Shown here piece after piece: positions 8,129-17,238 of a DNA stretch of 64,000 nucleotides; position 1 is the first letter of the stretch, and each line of letters starts with the position of its first letter. The translations under genes and the position numbers were made by a program. This DNA is from Marinifilum sp. D737. GTDB lineage: Bacteria > Bacteroidota > Bacteroidia > Bacteroidales > Marinifilaceae. The stretch covers positions 1-64,000 of the forward strand of contig NZ_JANQCD010000003.1 of assembly GCF_026672275.1 (NCBI RefSeq), written 5' to 3'. The notes under the pieces were generated by a model that saw only the letters and a list, made by a program, of their open reading frames with translations, had not been told where the DNA came from and did no database searches.

Positions 8129-9364
8129 ATGATTAAGAAAATGAGTGATAATAATAAATATAGAGTATTGTTGGTTTTTGGTACTCGGCCAGAAGCTATT
8201 AAAATGGCACCTTTGGTTAAGGAGTTTCAGAAATATCCGGAACAGTTTGAAACCATAGTATGTGTAACAGGCCAACACCGCGAGATGTTGGATCAGGTGT
8301 TGAATCTTTTCGAAATCGTACCTGAATATGATTTGCAAATCATGAAATCAGGTCAGGATTTATACGATGTTACCAGCCGAGTTTTAATAGGTATGAGAGA
8401 TGTATTGAAAGTGGCAGATCCAGATTTGGTTCTGGTTCATGGCGATACTACCACATCATCCACAACGGCTTTGGCGGCTTATTATCAGCAAATTCCTGTG
8501 GCTCATATCGAGGCAGGTTTGCGTACCAATAATTTGTATTCTCCTTGGCCCGAGGAAGCCAACAGACAGATTACAGGTCGTTTGGCTCAGTGGCATTTTG
8601 CACCAACCATAATGGCACAAAAGAATTTAATGGATGAAGGAATTTCAAAAAGCAGAATTGTGGTTACTGGCAATACTGTGATTGATGCGCTTCAGCTTAC
8701 GCTTACAAAAATACATCGCTCTTCGAAAGTGGTTATGGATATTGTGAATGTGTTGCAAGCCAAAGGAATTTCTACCGGTCGGGTTGCCGAGTGGGTATAT
8801 CGAACCCGCAAAATGGTATTGATTACAGGACATAGAAGGGAAAATTTTGGAAGAGGATTTTTAAATATATGTGAGTCAATTAAGTTTTTAGCTGAGAAAC
8901 ATCCGGAAGTAGATTTTGTATATCCGGTTCATTTGAATCCTAATGTTCAAAAACCAGTTTATGATATTTTAGGACAAGGAGCAGATTCAGAAAGCAACTC
9001 AAATAACAATATCTTCCTAATTGATCCGATTGATTATCTGCCATTTGTTTACCTGATGGATTTATCTTACTTGATACTTACCGATTCGGGAGGCATCCAG
9101 GAAGAGGCGCCATTCCTGGGCAAACCAGTTCTTGTAATGAGGGATACAACGGAAAGACCGGAAGCTTTAACTGCTGGAACAGTAAAGTTGGTTGGTACGG
9201 ATTCTCAGAAAATCATAGAATCGGTTGACTTGTTGTTCCATGAAGATGCAACTTATCGAAAAATGGCTCAGTCCATCAATCCATATGGTGATGGGAAAGC
9301 TTGCATCAGGATTGTACAGGAATTGAAAAAAGCATCATCCATTCGGGAACGTATTGTTGCCTAG
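8129..9364 (+). CDS. wecB: UDP-N-acetylglucosamine 2-epimerase (non-hydrolysing, WecB-type)
   Basis: It interconverts UDP-GlcNAc and UDP-ManNAc, supplying the dehydrogenase upstream. The protein is 411 aa and a second ATG four codons in (8141) is equally possible. Family motifs are clear: FGTRPEAIKMAPL near the N-terminus, GDTTTSSTTALAAYY, HIEAGLRT, ITGHRRENFG, and DSGGIQEEAPFLGKPVLVMRDTTERPE split over the C-terminal half. A stretch before ITGHRRENFG (VLQAKGISTGRVAEW) is longer than in E. coli WecB. It is 26 bp from the dehydrogenase gene and 12 bp from the flippase gene, so all are probably co-transcribed. Confidence 0.93.
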   Translation: MIKKMSDNNKYRVLLVFGTRPEAIKMAPLVKEFQKYPEQFETIVCVTGQHREMLDQVLNLFEIVPEYDLQIMKSGQDLYDVTSRVLIGMRDVLKVADPDLVLVHGDTTTSSTTALAAYYQQIPVAHIEAGLRTNNLYSPWPEEANRQITGRLAQWHFAPTIMAQKNLMDEGISKSRIVVTGNTVIDALQLTLTKIHRSSKVVMDIVNVLQAKGISTGRVAEWVYRTRKMVLITGHRRENFGRGFLNICESIKFLAEKHPEVDFVYPVHLNPNVQKPVYDILGQGADSESNSNNNIFLIDPIDYLPFVYLMDLSYLILTDSGGIQEEAPFLGKPVLVMRDTTERPEALTAGTVKLVGTDSQKIIESVDLLFHEDATYRKMAQSINPYGDGKACIRIVQELKKASSIRERIVA

Positions 9365-9376
9365 CTTTACAAAAGC

Positions 9377-10810
9377 ATGTCTGATTTAAAGAGCAAAACC
9401 ATTAAAGGCGTTTTCTGGAGCTTTGTGGAAAAGTTTGGGAGTCAATTTATCCTTTTGATATCGCAAATTATTTTGGCCAGATTGTTAGAGCCCCGGGATT
9501 TTGGTTTACTTGGGATGCTTGCCATTTTTATCGCGGTATCGCAGGCCTTTATCGATAGTGGTTTTGATAATGCTTTGATACAGAAAAAGAATGCTGATCA
9601 GATAGATTTTTCAACGGTATTCTTCTTTAATATTAGCATAGGAATAGTTCTTTACCTGATCTTGTTTTTTGCAGCTCCTTTGATTGCTGATTTTTTTAGA
9701 ACCCCTGAACTGGTGGATCTTACAAGAGTAGTTTGCTTGATTTTGGTGATCAACTCTTTTGGCTTGATTCAATTTGTAAAGTTCAAGATCGACATGAATT
9801 TTAAAGCCATTGCACAAGTTGTTGTAGCAGCAAATATTTTGTCGGCAGTATTAGGAGTTAGTTTGGCATTATTGAACTTTGGAGTATGGGCTTTGGCTGC
9901 ACAGGTAATGGGTATATATGTATTTAGAACCCTATTGTTTTGGATCAGGAGTTCCTGGCGACCAAGTCTGGTTTTTTCAATCAAGTCATTTAAAGGTTTA
10001 TTCAATTTTGGATCGAAGTTGTTGTTGTCAGGATTGATTAGTCAGACGTTTGAAAACATTTATTTGCTGGTAATTGGTAGAATGTTCTCAGCTACGGCAT
10101 TGGGATTTTACGATCAGGCTAAAAAATTTCAGCAAGTACCCGTTGCTACTTTGGCACAGGTTGTTGGCAACGTTACATTTCCTGCTTTTTCAAAAATTCA
10201 GGATGAGGATGAACGCCTTCGAATGGGATTCAGAAAACTCATTAAGCTTTTGGTCTTTATCAATTTTCCATTAATGATTGGACTGGCTGTAATGGCTGAA
10301 CCATTGTTTTCAATTGTTTTGGGAGAAAAATGGATGCCATCTGTTCCTTACTTTCAACTCTTGTGTATTGCAGGTATGATCTACACATTGCATTCATCAA
10401 ACCTGAACATTCTTAAGGTAAAAGGACGATCCGATTTATTTCTTTACCTGGAAATCATTAAAAAAATATTTGTTGTATTGGCAATTGTTATTGGCTTGCA
10501 ATGGGGAATAATGGGATTAATTATTGGACAAATAGTAACCTCTTTCATAAGCTTTTTTATCAATGCATATTATACGGGGAAATTAATTTCCTACTCAACC
10601 ATCAACCAAATTAAAGACGTGAGTCAAACCTTTTTAATCACTCTTGTGACTGCTGCAGTTATGAGCATTGGTTGGTTAATACAAAATCAGATTCTTTCAC
10701 TCTCTTTTCAGATACTGGCAGGTATCGGTACATACCTACTATTGGCTTGTGCTACAAAACAAGAAGCAGTTAGCGATGGTATTTTAATTCTTAAAGAACT
10801 TAAAACCTGA
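9377..10810 (+). CDS. wzx: Wzx-type polysaccharide flippase (WzxC-like, MOP superfamily)
   Basis: This 477-aa polytopic inner-membrane protein has about 12 hydrophobic segments. The N-terminal KTIKGVFWSFVEKFG and ARLLEPRDFGLLGMLAIF are typical of the WzxC/polysaccharide-synthesis branch. It should flip the undecaprenyl-diphosphate-linked repeat unit to the periplasmic face for the polymerase at 15963-17228. It lies 12 bp after wecB and about 40 bp before the aminotransferase gene. Confidence 0.88.
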   Translation: MSDLKSKTIKGVFWSFVEKFGSQFILLISQIILARLLEPRDFGLLGMLAIFIAVSQAFIDSGFDNALIQKKNADQIDFSTVFFFNISIGIVLYLILFFAAPLIADFFRTPELVDLTRVVCLILVINSFGLIQFVKFKIDMNFKAIAQVVVAANILSAVLGVSLALLNFGVWALAAQVMGIYVFRTLLFWIRSSWRPSLVFSIKSFKGLFNFGSKLLLSGLISQTFENIYLLVIGRMFSATALGFYDQAKKFQQVPVATLAQVVGNVTFPAFSKIQDEDERLRMGFRKLIKLLVFINFPLMIGLAVMAEPLFSIVLGEKWMPSVPYFQLLCIAGMIYTLHSSNLNILKVKGRSDLFLYLEIIKKIFVVLAIVIGLQWGIMGLIIGQIVTSFISFFINAYYTGKLISYSTINQIKDVSQTFLITLVTAAVMSIGWLIQNQILSLSFQILAGIGTYLLLACATKQEAVSDGILILKELKT

Positions 10811-10850
10811 ATTTGATTTAAAATCAGTTTAGGATAATACCGACACGAAG

Positions 10851-12035
10851 ATGGAAAAACGTAAAATATTAGTAACAAGACCTCAATTGCCACCTCTTAA
10901 CGAGTTTATTCCTTTATTGGCTGACATTTGGGATAGCAGATGGCTTACCAATAATGGAAAATATCATCAGGAATTTGAAAAGGCGTTGGCAAACTACCTG
11001 GGAGTTCCCTATGTTGTATTGTTTGCAAATGGCACCTTGGCTTTAATGGCTGCGCTGCAGTGTTTAAGAATAAAGGGAGAAGTAATTACCACACCTTATA
11101 GTTTTGTGGCCACAACGCATTCATTATGGTGGAACGATATCAAGCCTGTTTTTGTAGATATAGAGCCTGACTATTGCAATTTGGATCCCGAGAGAATTGA
11201 GGCTGCCATAACACCGGCAACTACTGCCATTCTTCCGGTTCATGTGTATGGTAATCCTTGTGAGGTAGACAAAATTCAGGACATGGCAGATTACTATGGC
11301 TTAAAGGTAATTTATGATGCAGCTCATGCCTTTGGAGTTCGATTAAAGGGGTCAAGTGTTCTGAATTATGGAGATTTATCCATTGTTAGTTTCCATGCTA
11401 CCAAGGTATTCAATACCATTGAAGGGGGAGCAATTATTTGTCATGATATCAAGACCAAGAAGCGATTGGATTACCTTAAGAATTTTGGAATTGCGAACGA
11501 AACCACAGTAGTTGCTCCGGGAATTAATGCTAAAATGAATGAATTGCAGGCGGCTTATGGATTGTTACAATTGAAATATTTCGATACCGTAATTGATGGA
11601 CGCAAGCATATCACAGAAAAGTACAAGAAAGGATTGAAGAATATTCCTGGAGTAAGATATCTGGATGAACCACAGGAGGTAGATTACAATTATTCTTATT
11701 TTCCAATATTTATTGAGGAGTCGGAATTTGGCAGAAGTAGAGATGATTTGTTTGAAGAATTAAAGAAAAATGGAATTTATGGACGAAGATATTTTTACCC
11801 ATTGATAAGTGAGTTTCCAACCTATAGAGGTTTGCCTTCGGCCAAAGGCTTAGATATTGCCTATGAGGTATCAAGGCAGATTATTTGCTTGCCTTTGTAT
11901 CCTGATTTGGCAGACGAAATCGTTGATTTGATCATTTCCATTATTTCTGAAATGGTACAAGTTGATTCAAATAAAGTACCAGTAAAGGTTCTGAAAACCT
12001 ATAAAGAGAAAAGAAAATTCCCTAAAGAAAAATAA
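10851..12035 (+). CDS. DegT/DnrJ/EryC1/StrS-family sugar aminotransferase
   Basis: This 394-aa PLP enzyme of fold type I transaminates a keto-sugar nucleotide to an amino-sugar. Lys185 in SFHATKVFNTIEGGAI is the Schiff-base lysine and Asp156 in YDAAHAFG the cofactor-nitrogen contact. The N-terminal NGTLALMAAL is the phosphate-binding region. The keto-sugar substrate is not fixed by the sequence, and no 4,6-dehydratase gene is in the locus, so the keto-sugar must be made by enzymes encoded elsewhere. Its presence indicates an extra amino-sugar in the repeat unit. Confidence 0.88.
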   Translation: MEKRKILVTRPQLPPLNEFIPLLADIWDSRWLTNNGKYHQEFEKALANYLGVPYVVLFANGTLALMAALQCLRIKGEVITTPYSFVATTHSLWWNDIKPVFVDIEPDYCNLDPERIEAAITPATTAILPVHVYGNPCEVDKIQDMADYYGLKVIYDAAHAFGVRLKGSSVLNYGDLSIVSFHATKVFNTIEGGAIICHDIKTKKRLDYLKNFGIANETTVVAPGINAKMNELQAAYGLLQLKYFDTVIDGRKHITEKYKKGLKNIPGVRYLDEPQEVDYNYSYFPIFIEESEFGRSRDDLFEELKKNGIYGRRYFYPLISEFPTYRGLPSAKGLDIAYEVSRQIICLPLYPDLADEIVDLIISIISEMVQVDSNKVPVKVLKTYKEKRKFPKEK

Positions 12036-12044
12036 ACGAGTCTT

Positions 12045-13007
12045 ATGGACAAGCCTTTGGTAAGTGTAAAAACCATAACCTACAATCACGAGAAATACAT
12101 TGCTCGGTGTATTGAAGGAATCTTGAATCAGAAAACAGATTTTGATTTCGAATATATTATCGGCGAAGATTGCAGTACGGATAAAACTATGGAGATAATA
12201 CAGGAATATGCTGTGAAATATCCTGATATTATTCGAGTAATAACAAGTGAGCAAAATGTAGGAGCAACTATTAATGATCAAAGAACGGATGATGCCTGCA
12301 GAGGGACATATGTAGCTTTTTGTGAGGGTGATGATTATTGGACTGATCCTTATAAATTGCAGAAGCAGGTTGACTTTCTGGAAGCAAATCCTGATTATGG
12401 ATTGGTCCATACCAATTTTTCATGTCAAAAAGGAGATAAATTCTTAAGAGGGGTTAGAGATGGTAAGAATTTGCCGTGTGGAAATGTTCTTTCAGATTTA
12501 ATAAGAGGGAATCACATTGCCACAGCATCGGTTTGTATGCGAAATGATTTGTTGCAGACCATTCGAATTGGAGAACCAATCAGGAAGCACAATTGGAGAA
12601 TGGGTGATTATCCTTTGTGGATAGAATCTGCTGCCAGGATGAAAGTTCATTATTTGGCCGATGATACCATTACCTATCGTATTCATGGAACGTCTGCTAC
12701 TCATGGACTGGATGTAATGGGAGATTTCAGGTTCTTTAGTGATCGATATGAGATTAAGAGACACTACATCAAGAAGTTTGGATGTGAAGATTTAGAACCA
12801 TTTATCAACAAGATGTATCATCGTGAACTGCTAAAATTTGCGATATTCTTGAAGGATGAGGATTTGAGAGAAAAGTGTCATCAGTTTTTTAAGGATTCAT
12901 CGGTTGGAGAAAGCTTTCCGTATTTAATGCTTTCGCAATATCCAATATTCGATTCGCTGTATTGCTTTGTATATACTACCCGTAAAAAATTGAAAATGGT
13001 AGTTTGA
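12045..13007 (+). CDS. Family 2 glycosyltransferase
   Basis: This 320-aa cytoplasmic GT-A enzyme begins with LVSVKTITYNHEKYI, carries the nucleotide-binding GEDCSTDKT and a metal-binding acidic motif in FCEGDDYWTDPYKLQKQ, and has a charged C-terminal tail. GT2 enzymes of this subtype add one sugar to the lipid-linked repeat unit. It lies 9 bp after the aminotransferase gene and 6 bp before the WbqC gene, so it is translationally close to both. Donor and acceptor cannot be read from the sequence. Confidence 0.88.
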   Translation: MDKPLVSVKTITYNHEKYIARCIEGILNQKTDFDFEYIIGEDCSTDKTMEIIQEYAVKYPDIIRVITSEQNVGATINDQRTDDACRGTYVAFCEGDDYWTDPYKLQKQVDFLEANPDYGLVHTNFSCQKGDKFLRGVRDGKNLPCGNVLSDLIRGNHIATASVCMRNDLLQTIRIGEPIRKHNWRMGDYPLWIESAARMKVHYLADDTITYRIHGTSATHGLDVMGDFRFFSDRYEIKRHYIKKFGCEDLEPFINKMYHRELLKFAIFLKDEDLREKCHQFFKDSSVGESFPYLMLSQYPIFDSLYCFVYTTRKKLKMVV

Positions 13008-13013
13008 TATCTT

Positions 13014-13778
13014 ATGAGACCAAATTCGTATCAAAAATTGGAGAATCAGGTAAGAACCTGCGAATTTCCACTTCCGGGAAGTGTTGCGATTATTCAACCT
13101 TATGTATTTCCTTATTTGGGATATTTTCAATTGCTTCACGCTGTTGAGAATGTCGTTTTTTACGATGATGTAAACTTTATTAAACGCGGCTGGATCAACA
13201 GAAATCAAATACTGGTGAATGGAAAGGAATTCATGTTTACCATTCCTTTGCGGAAAGCAAGTCAAAACAAACTCATCAATGAAATTGAGCTGGTAGAAAA
13301 GCAATTGTTTATTCAAAAATTTCGTCATCAACTAAAGTTAGCATACGCAAAAGCACCCTATTATCACGATGTTAAGGAGGTAATAGAATCTGTATTTGTT
13401 GGCGATTATTCAAATATAGGAGATCTTGCCATTGTAAGTATTCTTGCCGTTTACAGGTATTTGAATATGGATTTGAACTGGATGAAATCATCCGAAGAGT
13501 TTCGCGAAACAAAAGGACAAGAAAAAGCGGATAGATTGATTCATATCAGTAAGATGCTTGCTTGTGATACCTATATCAATCCGGTTGGAGGAAAATCTCT
13601 TTACCACAAAGATTATTTTGCAAAGCATAGCATAGATTTGGGCTTTATAGAATCGGGAAAAGTGAATTATAAGCAATTTGAAAATGACTTTGTTCCATAC
13701 CTTTCAATTATTGATGTACTGATGTTTAATAACAAAGCCGCGGTGATAGAATTGTTGAACAATTTCAAAATCGGATGA
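13014..13778 (+). CDS. WbqC-family protein
   Basis: This 254-aa protein matches the WbqC-like family (PF08889): VAIIQPYVFPYLGYFQLLHAVENVVFYDDV and KRGWINRNQI open the domain, and PVGGKSLY lies near the C-terminus. The family sits in O-antigen and capsule loci next to amino-sugar genes; its biochemical role is not established as far as I know. There is no signal peptide or membrane segment. It lies between GT2 and ATP-grasp genes with spacers of 6 and 19 bp, which points to modification of an amino-sugar, but that is inference. Confidence 0.85.
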   Translation: MRPNSYQKLENQVRTCEFPLPGSVAIIQPYVFPYLGYFQLLHAVENVVFYDDVNFIKRGWINRNQILVNGKEFMFTIPLRKASQNKLINEIELVEKQLFIQKFRHQLKLAYAKAPYYHDVKEVIESVFVGDYSNIGDLAIVSILAVYRYLNMDLNWMKSSEEFRETKGQEKADRLIHISKMLACDTYINPVGGKSLYHKDYFAKHSIDLGFIESGKVNYKQFENDFVPYLSIIDVLMFNNKAAVIELLNNFKIG

Positions 13779-13797
13779 TTTAATTTCTGATCACATC

Positions 13798-15003
13798 ATG
13801 CAAAATCAAACAAAAAAAATACTAATTCTTGGGGGAACCTCCTTTCAAATTCCTTGCATTAAATATGCAAAGGCCAAGGGCTTTCATGTGATTACTTGTG
13901 ACTATAATCCAGATAATCCCGGACACAAATATTCCGATGAGTTTTATAATGTTAGTACCACGGATTTGAAGGCGGTTTTAAAATTGGGACGAAAGTTGGA
14001 GATAGATGGTATTTTGGCTTATGCATCAGATCCGGCAGCACCTACCGCAGCTTATGTGGCAGAGAAAATGGGATTGCCGGGAAATCCATACAAATCGGTT
14101 AAGACACTTTCCGAAAAGGATTTGTATAAAAGCTTTTTAAGATTAAAGAAATTCAATACGCCATCGTACGGAGCTTATGGAAGTTTAAAGGACTTTTCGG
14201 GTTCCAGTGATGAATTCAGGTATCCTATTATTGTAAAGCCAGTTGACTCCAGTGGGAGCAAAGGGATTAGTGCTGTAAATGACTTTTGGGAAATGGATAA
14301 GGCAATTGATTATGCCATGAAATTCTCGCGATGTAAGAGGTTTATTGTAGAAGAGTTTATTGAAAAGAAATATCCGCAATTGGATGGGGATATTTTTGTA
14401 TATGATGGTAAAATTATTGCATACTACCTGGGAGACCAGCGGAACGATGTTGAGGTAAATCCCTTTGTTCCTTCAAGTATTAATTACCCATCCTTGTTAC
14501 CGGAACACATTCATGCTAAAATACAATCGGACTTGCAGCGAGCTATTGATTTGCTGAAAATAAAGTTTGGTGGCTTTAATATTGAAGTGATTGTAGATGA
14601 AAATGATGAGGTGTTTTTGATTGAGATTGGCGCGAGAAACGGAGGCAATTGTATTCCGGATATCATTAAATGTGCCAGTAATGTTGATATGATAAAAATG
14701 AGCGTGGATGCTTGTATGGGAGAAGAGCCCAGAATCCACAACCGTAAGGATATTGATAAGTTTTATACGACATATGTAATTCATTCCAATGTGGATGGAA
14801 AATTCAAATCGGTTAAGGTTCATGAAAATATAAGCGACTATGTTCTTGACATCAGGTTGATGGTTGAAAAGGGTGGGGATGTCTTCACGTTTAAGGGATC
14901 GAACTGTACAGTTGGAATTGGACTTCTGGAATTTCCAAACCTTGAGATACGCAACGAAATGATGGATAAGATTGAAGAATTTATAGCAGTTGAACTCGAA
15001 TAG
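13798..15003 (+). CDS. ATP-grasp ligase (first of two in the locus)
   Basis: This 401-aa protein begins with a Rossmann-like pre-ATP-grasp domain (ILILGGTSFQIPCIKYAKAKG) and continues with an ATP-grasp fold: YPIIVKPVDSSGSKGI is the phosphate-loop region, FIVEEFIE the hinge, and IEIGARNGGNCIPDI the metal-binding end. ATP-grasp enzymes join a carboxylate to an amine or thiol through an acyl-phosphate. In a polysaccharide locus with amino-sugar genes, it could attach an amino acid or other acid to a sugar amine. The substrates are unknown. Confidence 0.82.
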   Translation: MQNQTKKILILGGTSFQIPCIKYAKAKGFHVITCDYNPDNPGHKYSDEFYNVSTTDLKAVLKLGRKLEIDGILAYASDPAAPTAAYVAEKMGLPGNPYKSVKTLSEKDLYKSFLRLKKFNTPSYGAYGSLKDFSGSSDEFRYPIIVKPVDSSGSKGISAVNDFWEMDKAIDYAMKFSRCKRFIVEEFIEKKYPQLDGDIFVYDGKIIAYYLGDQRNDVEVNPFVPSSINYPSLLPEHIHAKIQSDLQRAIDLLKIKFGGFNIEVIVDENDEVFLIEIGARNGGNCIPDIIKCASNVDMIKMSVDACMGEEPRIHNRKDIDKFYTTYVIHSNVDGKFKSVKVHENISDYVLDIRLMVEKGGDVFTFKGSNCTVGIGLLEFPNLEIRNEMMDKIEEFIAVELE

Positions 15004-15006
15004 GAT

Positions 15007-15966
15007 ATGGTTAGGGCGATTGGTGGATATTTTGAGTTGGAGAACCGATTCGAATCGGAGTACTATCCGAATTTAATTCGTTTAAATACCGGACGAAACT
15101 GCCTGGAGTACATCCTAAGAGCTCGAGCATATCAAAAAATATATTTGCCTGAATATTCTTGTGATGCAGTCATGGAGCCCATTTTAAAATTGGGACTGGA
15201 ATATGAGAAGTACCCAATTAATATGCAGTTGGAACCAGATCAACTTATTGATCCGGAAAAGGATGAGGCCTTTTTGGTAATCAATTACTTTGGATTAAAA
15301 GGGAGGTATGTGAACTTTTTGACAAGGCGTATGCACAATTTAATAGTGGACAATTCTCAGGCTTTTTTTGAAGAGCCAGCGCAAGGCTTCGATACCTTTT
15401 ATTCGGCAAGAAAGTTTTTTGGAGTAAGCGATGGAGCCTATTTGAGTACCGATAGTGCACCATATATGGATTTTAAGCAAGAGGTATCGTGGAAAAGAAG
15501 TGAGCACTTGTTGCGAAGACTGGAGAATGGTCCTAATGATGGATATCCGGCATTCAAAAGAAATGAAGCGTATTTGTGTGGTCAGGAGATAAAATTGATG
15601 TCGGATTTAACCTACAGAATTCTATCGAGTATCGACTATGCTGCAGTTAAAAGCAGGAGGAATCGTAATTTTCAATATCTACACTTAAAGTTGAAAGGAT
15701 ACAATGGCTTAAGCATTAATGATGCGGATATTGATGGACCAATGGTTTATCCTTTTTATGTGGAAAATGATGATTTGCGAAAAGAATTGATGCTGCAGGA
15801 AATCTATACTGCAAGCTATTGGCCAAGTGTAACCCAAAATGTTGAATCGGATAAACTAGAATATAAATTGGCCAAATATCTCATTCCACTTCCTGTAGAT
15901 CAGCGCTACGGCTTATTAGATATGGATAGGATTTGCAAATTGATCATACAATTGTTGAAGCAATGA
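15007..15966 (+). CDS. Short DegT-like PLP-fold protein
   Basis: This 319-aa protein is only distantly like the aminotransferase at 10851 but keeps its two key residues. LIVDNSQAFF (Asp115) lines up with YDAAHAFG, and FYSARKFFGVSDGAYL (Lys136) with the Schiff-base lysine segment. It is about 75 residues shorter than standard DegT enzymes; the sequence before Asp115 and after Lys136 is divergent. It may be an active aminotransferase with a reduced fold or a PLP enzyme of other activity. Its stop codon overlaps the next start (ATGA at 15963), so it is translationally coupled to the polymerase gene. The fold assignment is inference from motif spacing. Confidence 0.65.
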   Translation: MVRAIGGYFELENRFESEYYPNLIRLNTGRNCLEYILRARAYQKIYLPEYSCDAVMEPILKLGLEYEKYPINMQLEPDQLIDPEKDEAFLVINYFGLKGRYVNFLTRRMHNLIVDNSQAFFEEPAQGFDTFYSARKFFGVSDGAYLSTDSAPYMDFKQEVSWKRSEHLLRRLENGPNDGYPAFKRNEAYLCGQEIKLMSDLTYRILSSIDYAAVKSRRNRNFQYLHLKLKGYNGLSINDADIDGPMVYPFYVENDDLRKELMLQEIYTASYWPSVTQNVESDKLEYKLAKYLIPLPVDQRYGLLDMDRICKLIIQLLKQ

Positions 15967-17228
15967 AGTATATCGAAATCGCATTTTGGTTTCTCATCTT
16001 TTTTGTAGCTTTTTACCTAAAAGGATTTACAGTTGGGGGACAGGAGTTGGTTTACTTGTGGAAACTGCCTTTACTGTTGTTCTTGATCTCGCGAGTAGTT
16101 GGTCAGGAAACAAAGCATGCCTTTTTAGTGCTGGCCTACTTATTTGCAGCTAAGAATTTGGTGAATGTATCATTCTTTAAGTTCCCGGTAGATTCTATTA
16201 TCAATTTTATAAAGTATTTAACCATACCGATTTTTGTGCATTGGATTTACCTTAATATTAATAGTGCGAGTACATTAAAAAAGTTAAGGTTGGTACCTGT
16301 CTACATGGCAGCCTTTTTTATCGTGTGCAACATTCCCTACTACCTGGGAGTGTTTGCTGCACCAGTAACCACAATGTTGTGGATGGAGGACACACAAATT
16401 GATGGATTAATTGGAATGCTCGGAGCACCACATTATACGTCGGCAGTGCTGGCAGTTGCAAGTGTAGTGCTTCTTGATTTTGTGGTTAATAAAAGAGGGA
16501 ACTTTAAAGTGAATTTTATCGTGATTCCCATCCTGATTATAGGTGTGTTTTTTCTTTTTAAAACCTATACAAGAACAGGTTGGATGATGTTTTTGGTTGG
16601 TGTTATCGTTTTATTTGCCAGAAAAGTATCTTTTAAAAACTTAGGGAAAATTGCTGTTTTTGGAGTACTGATGGCAATTGGTTTGTCGGTATTGTTTCAA
16701 ACCAACGAGGGATTTCGAAGAAGGATCATGGATGAACGGGCAGGGCAGGAAGACAAATCGGCTTATGAAACTGTAGGATCTGGTCGTATACAAATAGCTG
16801 ATATTTATCTGACCAATCTTTATGAAAGCAACTTTGTTACCTATCTGTTTGGCATGGGAATGGAAGAATCGATGCGAAGGTATGAACAGAAAGATGGCAT
16901 GCCTTTATTTGCTCACAATGGATTTATTCAAACTTTAGTTGACAATGGAATTATTGGTTTCGTGTTGTATATGTTATTTCTGATCACACTTTACAGGGCC
17001 ATTGCAGGGGCCGAAAGTAGTCACAATCAATTGACAATGGCAATGTTTTTTATGTTTCTGTCATGTTTGGCTACTCAGCAAGCCAATTATTTTCTGGTGG
17101 ATGTATTTCTTTCCATTTACATTGGAATTGCTTTGATTGAATCAAGGGTAAATCATTATATCGATTTTAAAAGGAAATCTGACATTTACAAAAACATGAA
17201 GCCCTCATATCCTTTCTATAAAAGATAA
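15963..17228 (+). CDS. wzy: Wzy-type polysaccharide polymerase / O-antigen ligase-like membrane protein
   Basis: This 421-aa protein has about ten transmembrane segments and a large periplasmic loop (about 240-310: NEGFRRRIMDERAGQ onward). It ends with the Wzy_C pattern AHNGFIQTLVDNGIIGFVLYM. TRTGWMMFLVGVIVLF before the loop is also typical. ATG 15963 was chosen because it overlaps the previous stop as ATGA and puts the first membrane segment at the N-terminus; the TTG at 15933 adds ten polar residues. It should polymerise repeat units at the periplasmic side of the inner membrane, after Wzx. It is not an exosortase. Confidence 0.82.
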   Translation: MKYIEIAFWFLIFFVAFYLKGFTVGGQELVYLWKLPLLLFLISRVVGQETKHAFLVLAYLFAAKNLVNVSFFKFPVDSIINFIKYLTIPIFVHWIYLNINSASTLKKLRLVPVYMAAFFIVCNIPYYLGVFAAPVTTMLWMEDTQIDGLIGMLGAPHYTSAVLAVASVVLLDFVVNKRGNFKVNFIVIPILIIGVFFLFKTYTRTGWMMFLVGVIVLFARKVSFKNLGKIAVFGVLMAIGLSVLFQTNEGFRRRIMDERAGQEDKSAYETVGSGRIQIADIYLTNLYESNFVTYLFGMGMEESMRRYEQKDGMPLFAHNGFIQTLVDNGIIGFVLYMLFLITLYRAIAGAESSHNQLTMAMFFMFLSCLATQQANYFLVDVFLSIYIGIALIESRVNHYIDFKRKSDIYKNMKPSYPFYKR

Positions 17229-17238
17229 GATCACATAA

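Noticed and set aside
15963-17228. Possible exosortase, because FemAB, CapK and deacetylase proteins also accompany exosortase loci
   Set aside because: The protein has the Wzy_C pattern with a large periplasmic loop and no exosortase Cys/Arg/His motifs; no sorting-signal protein was seen in the window.
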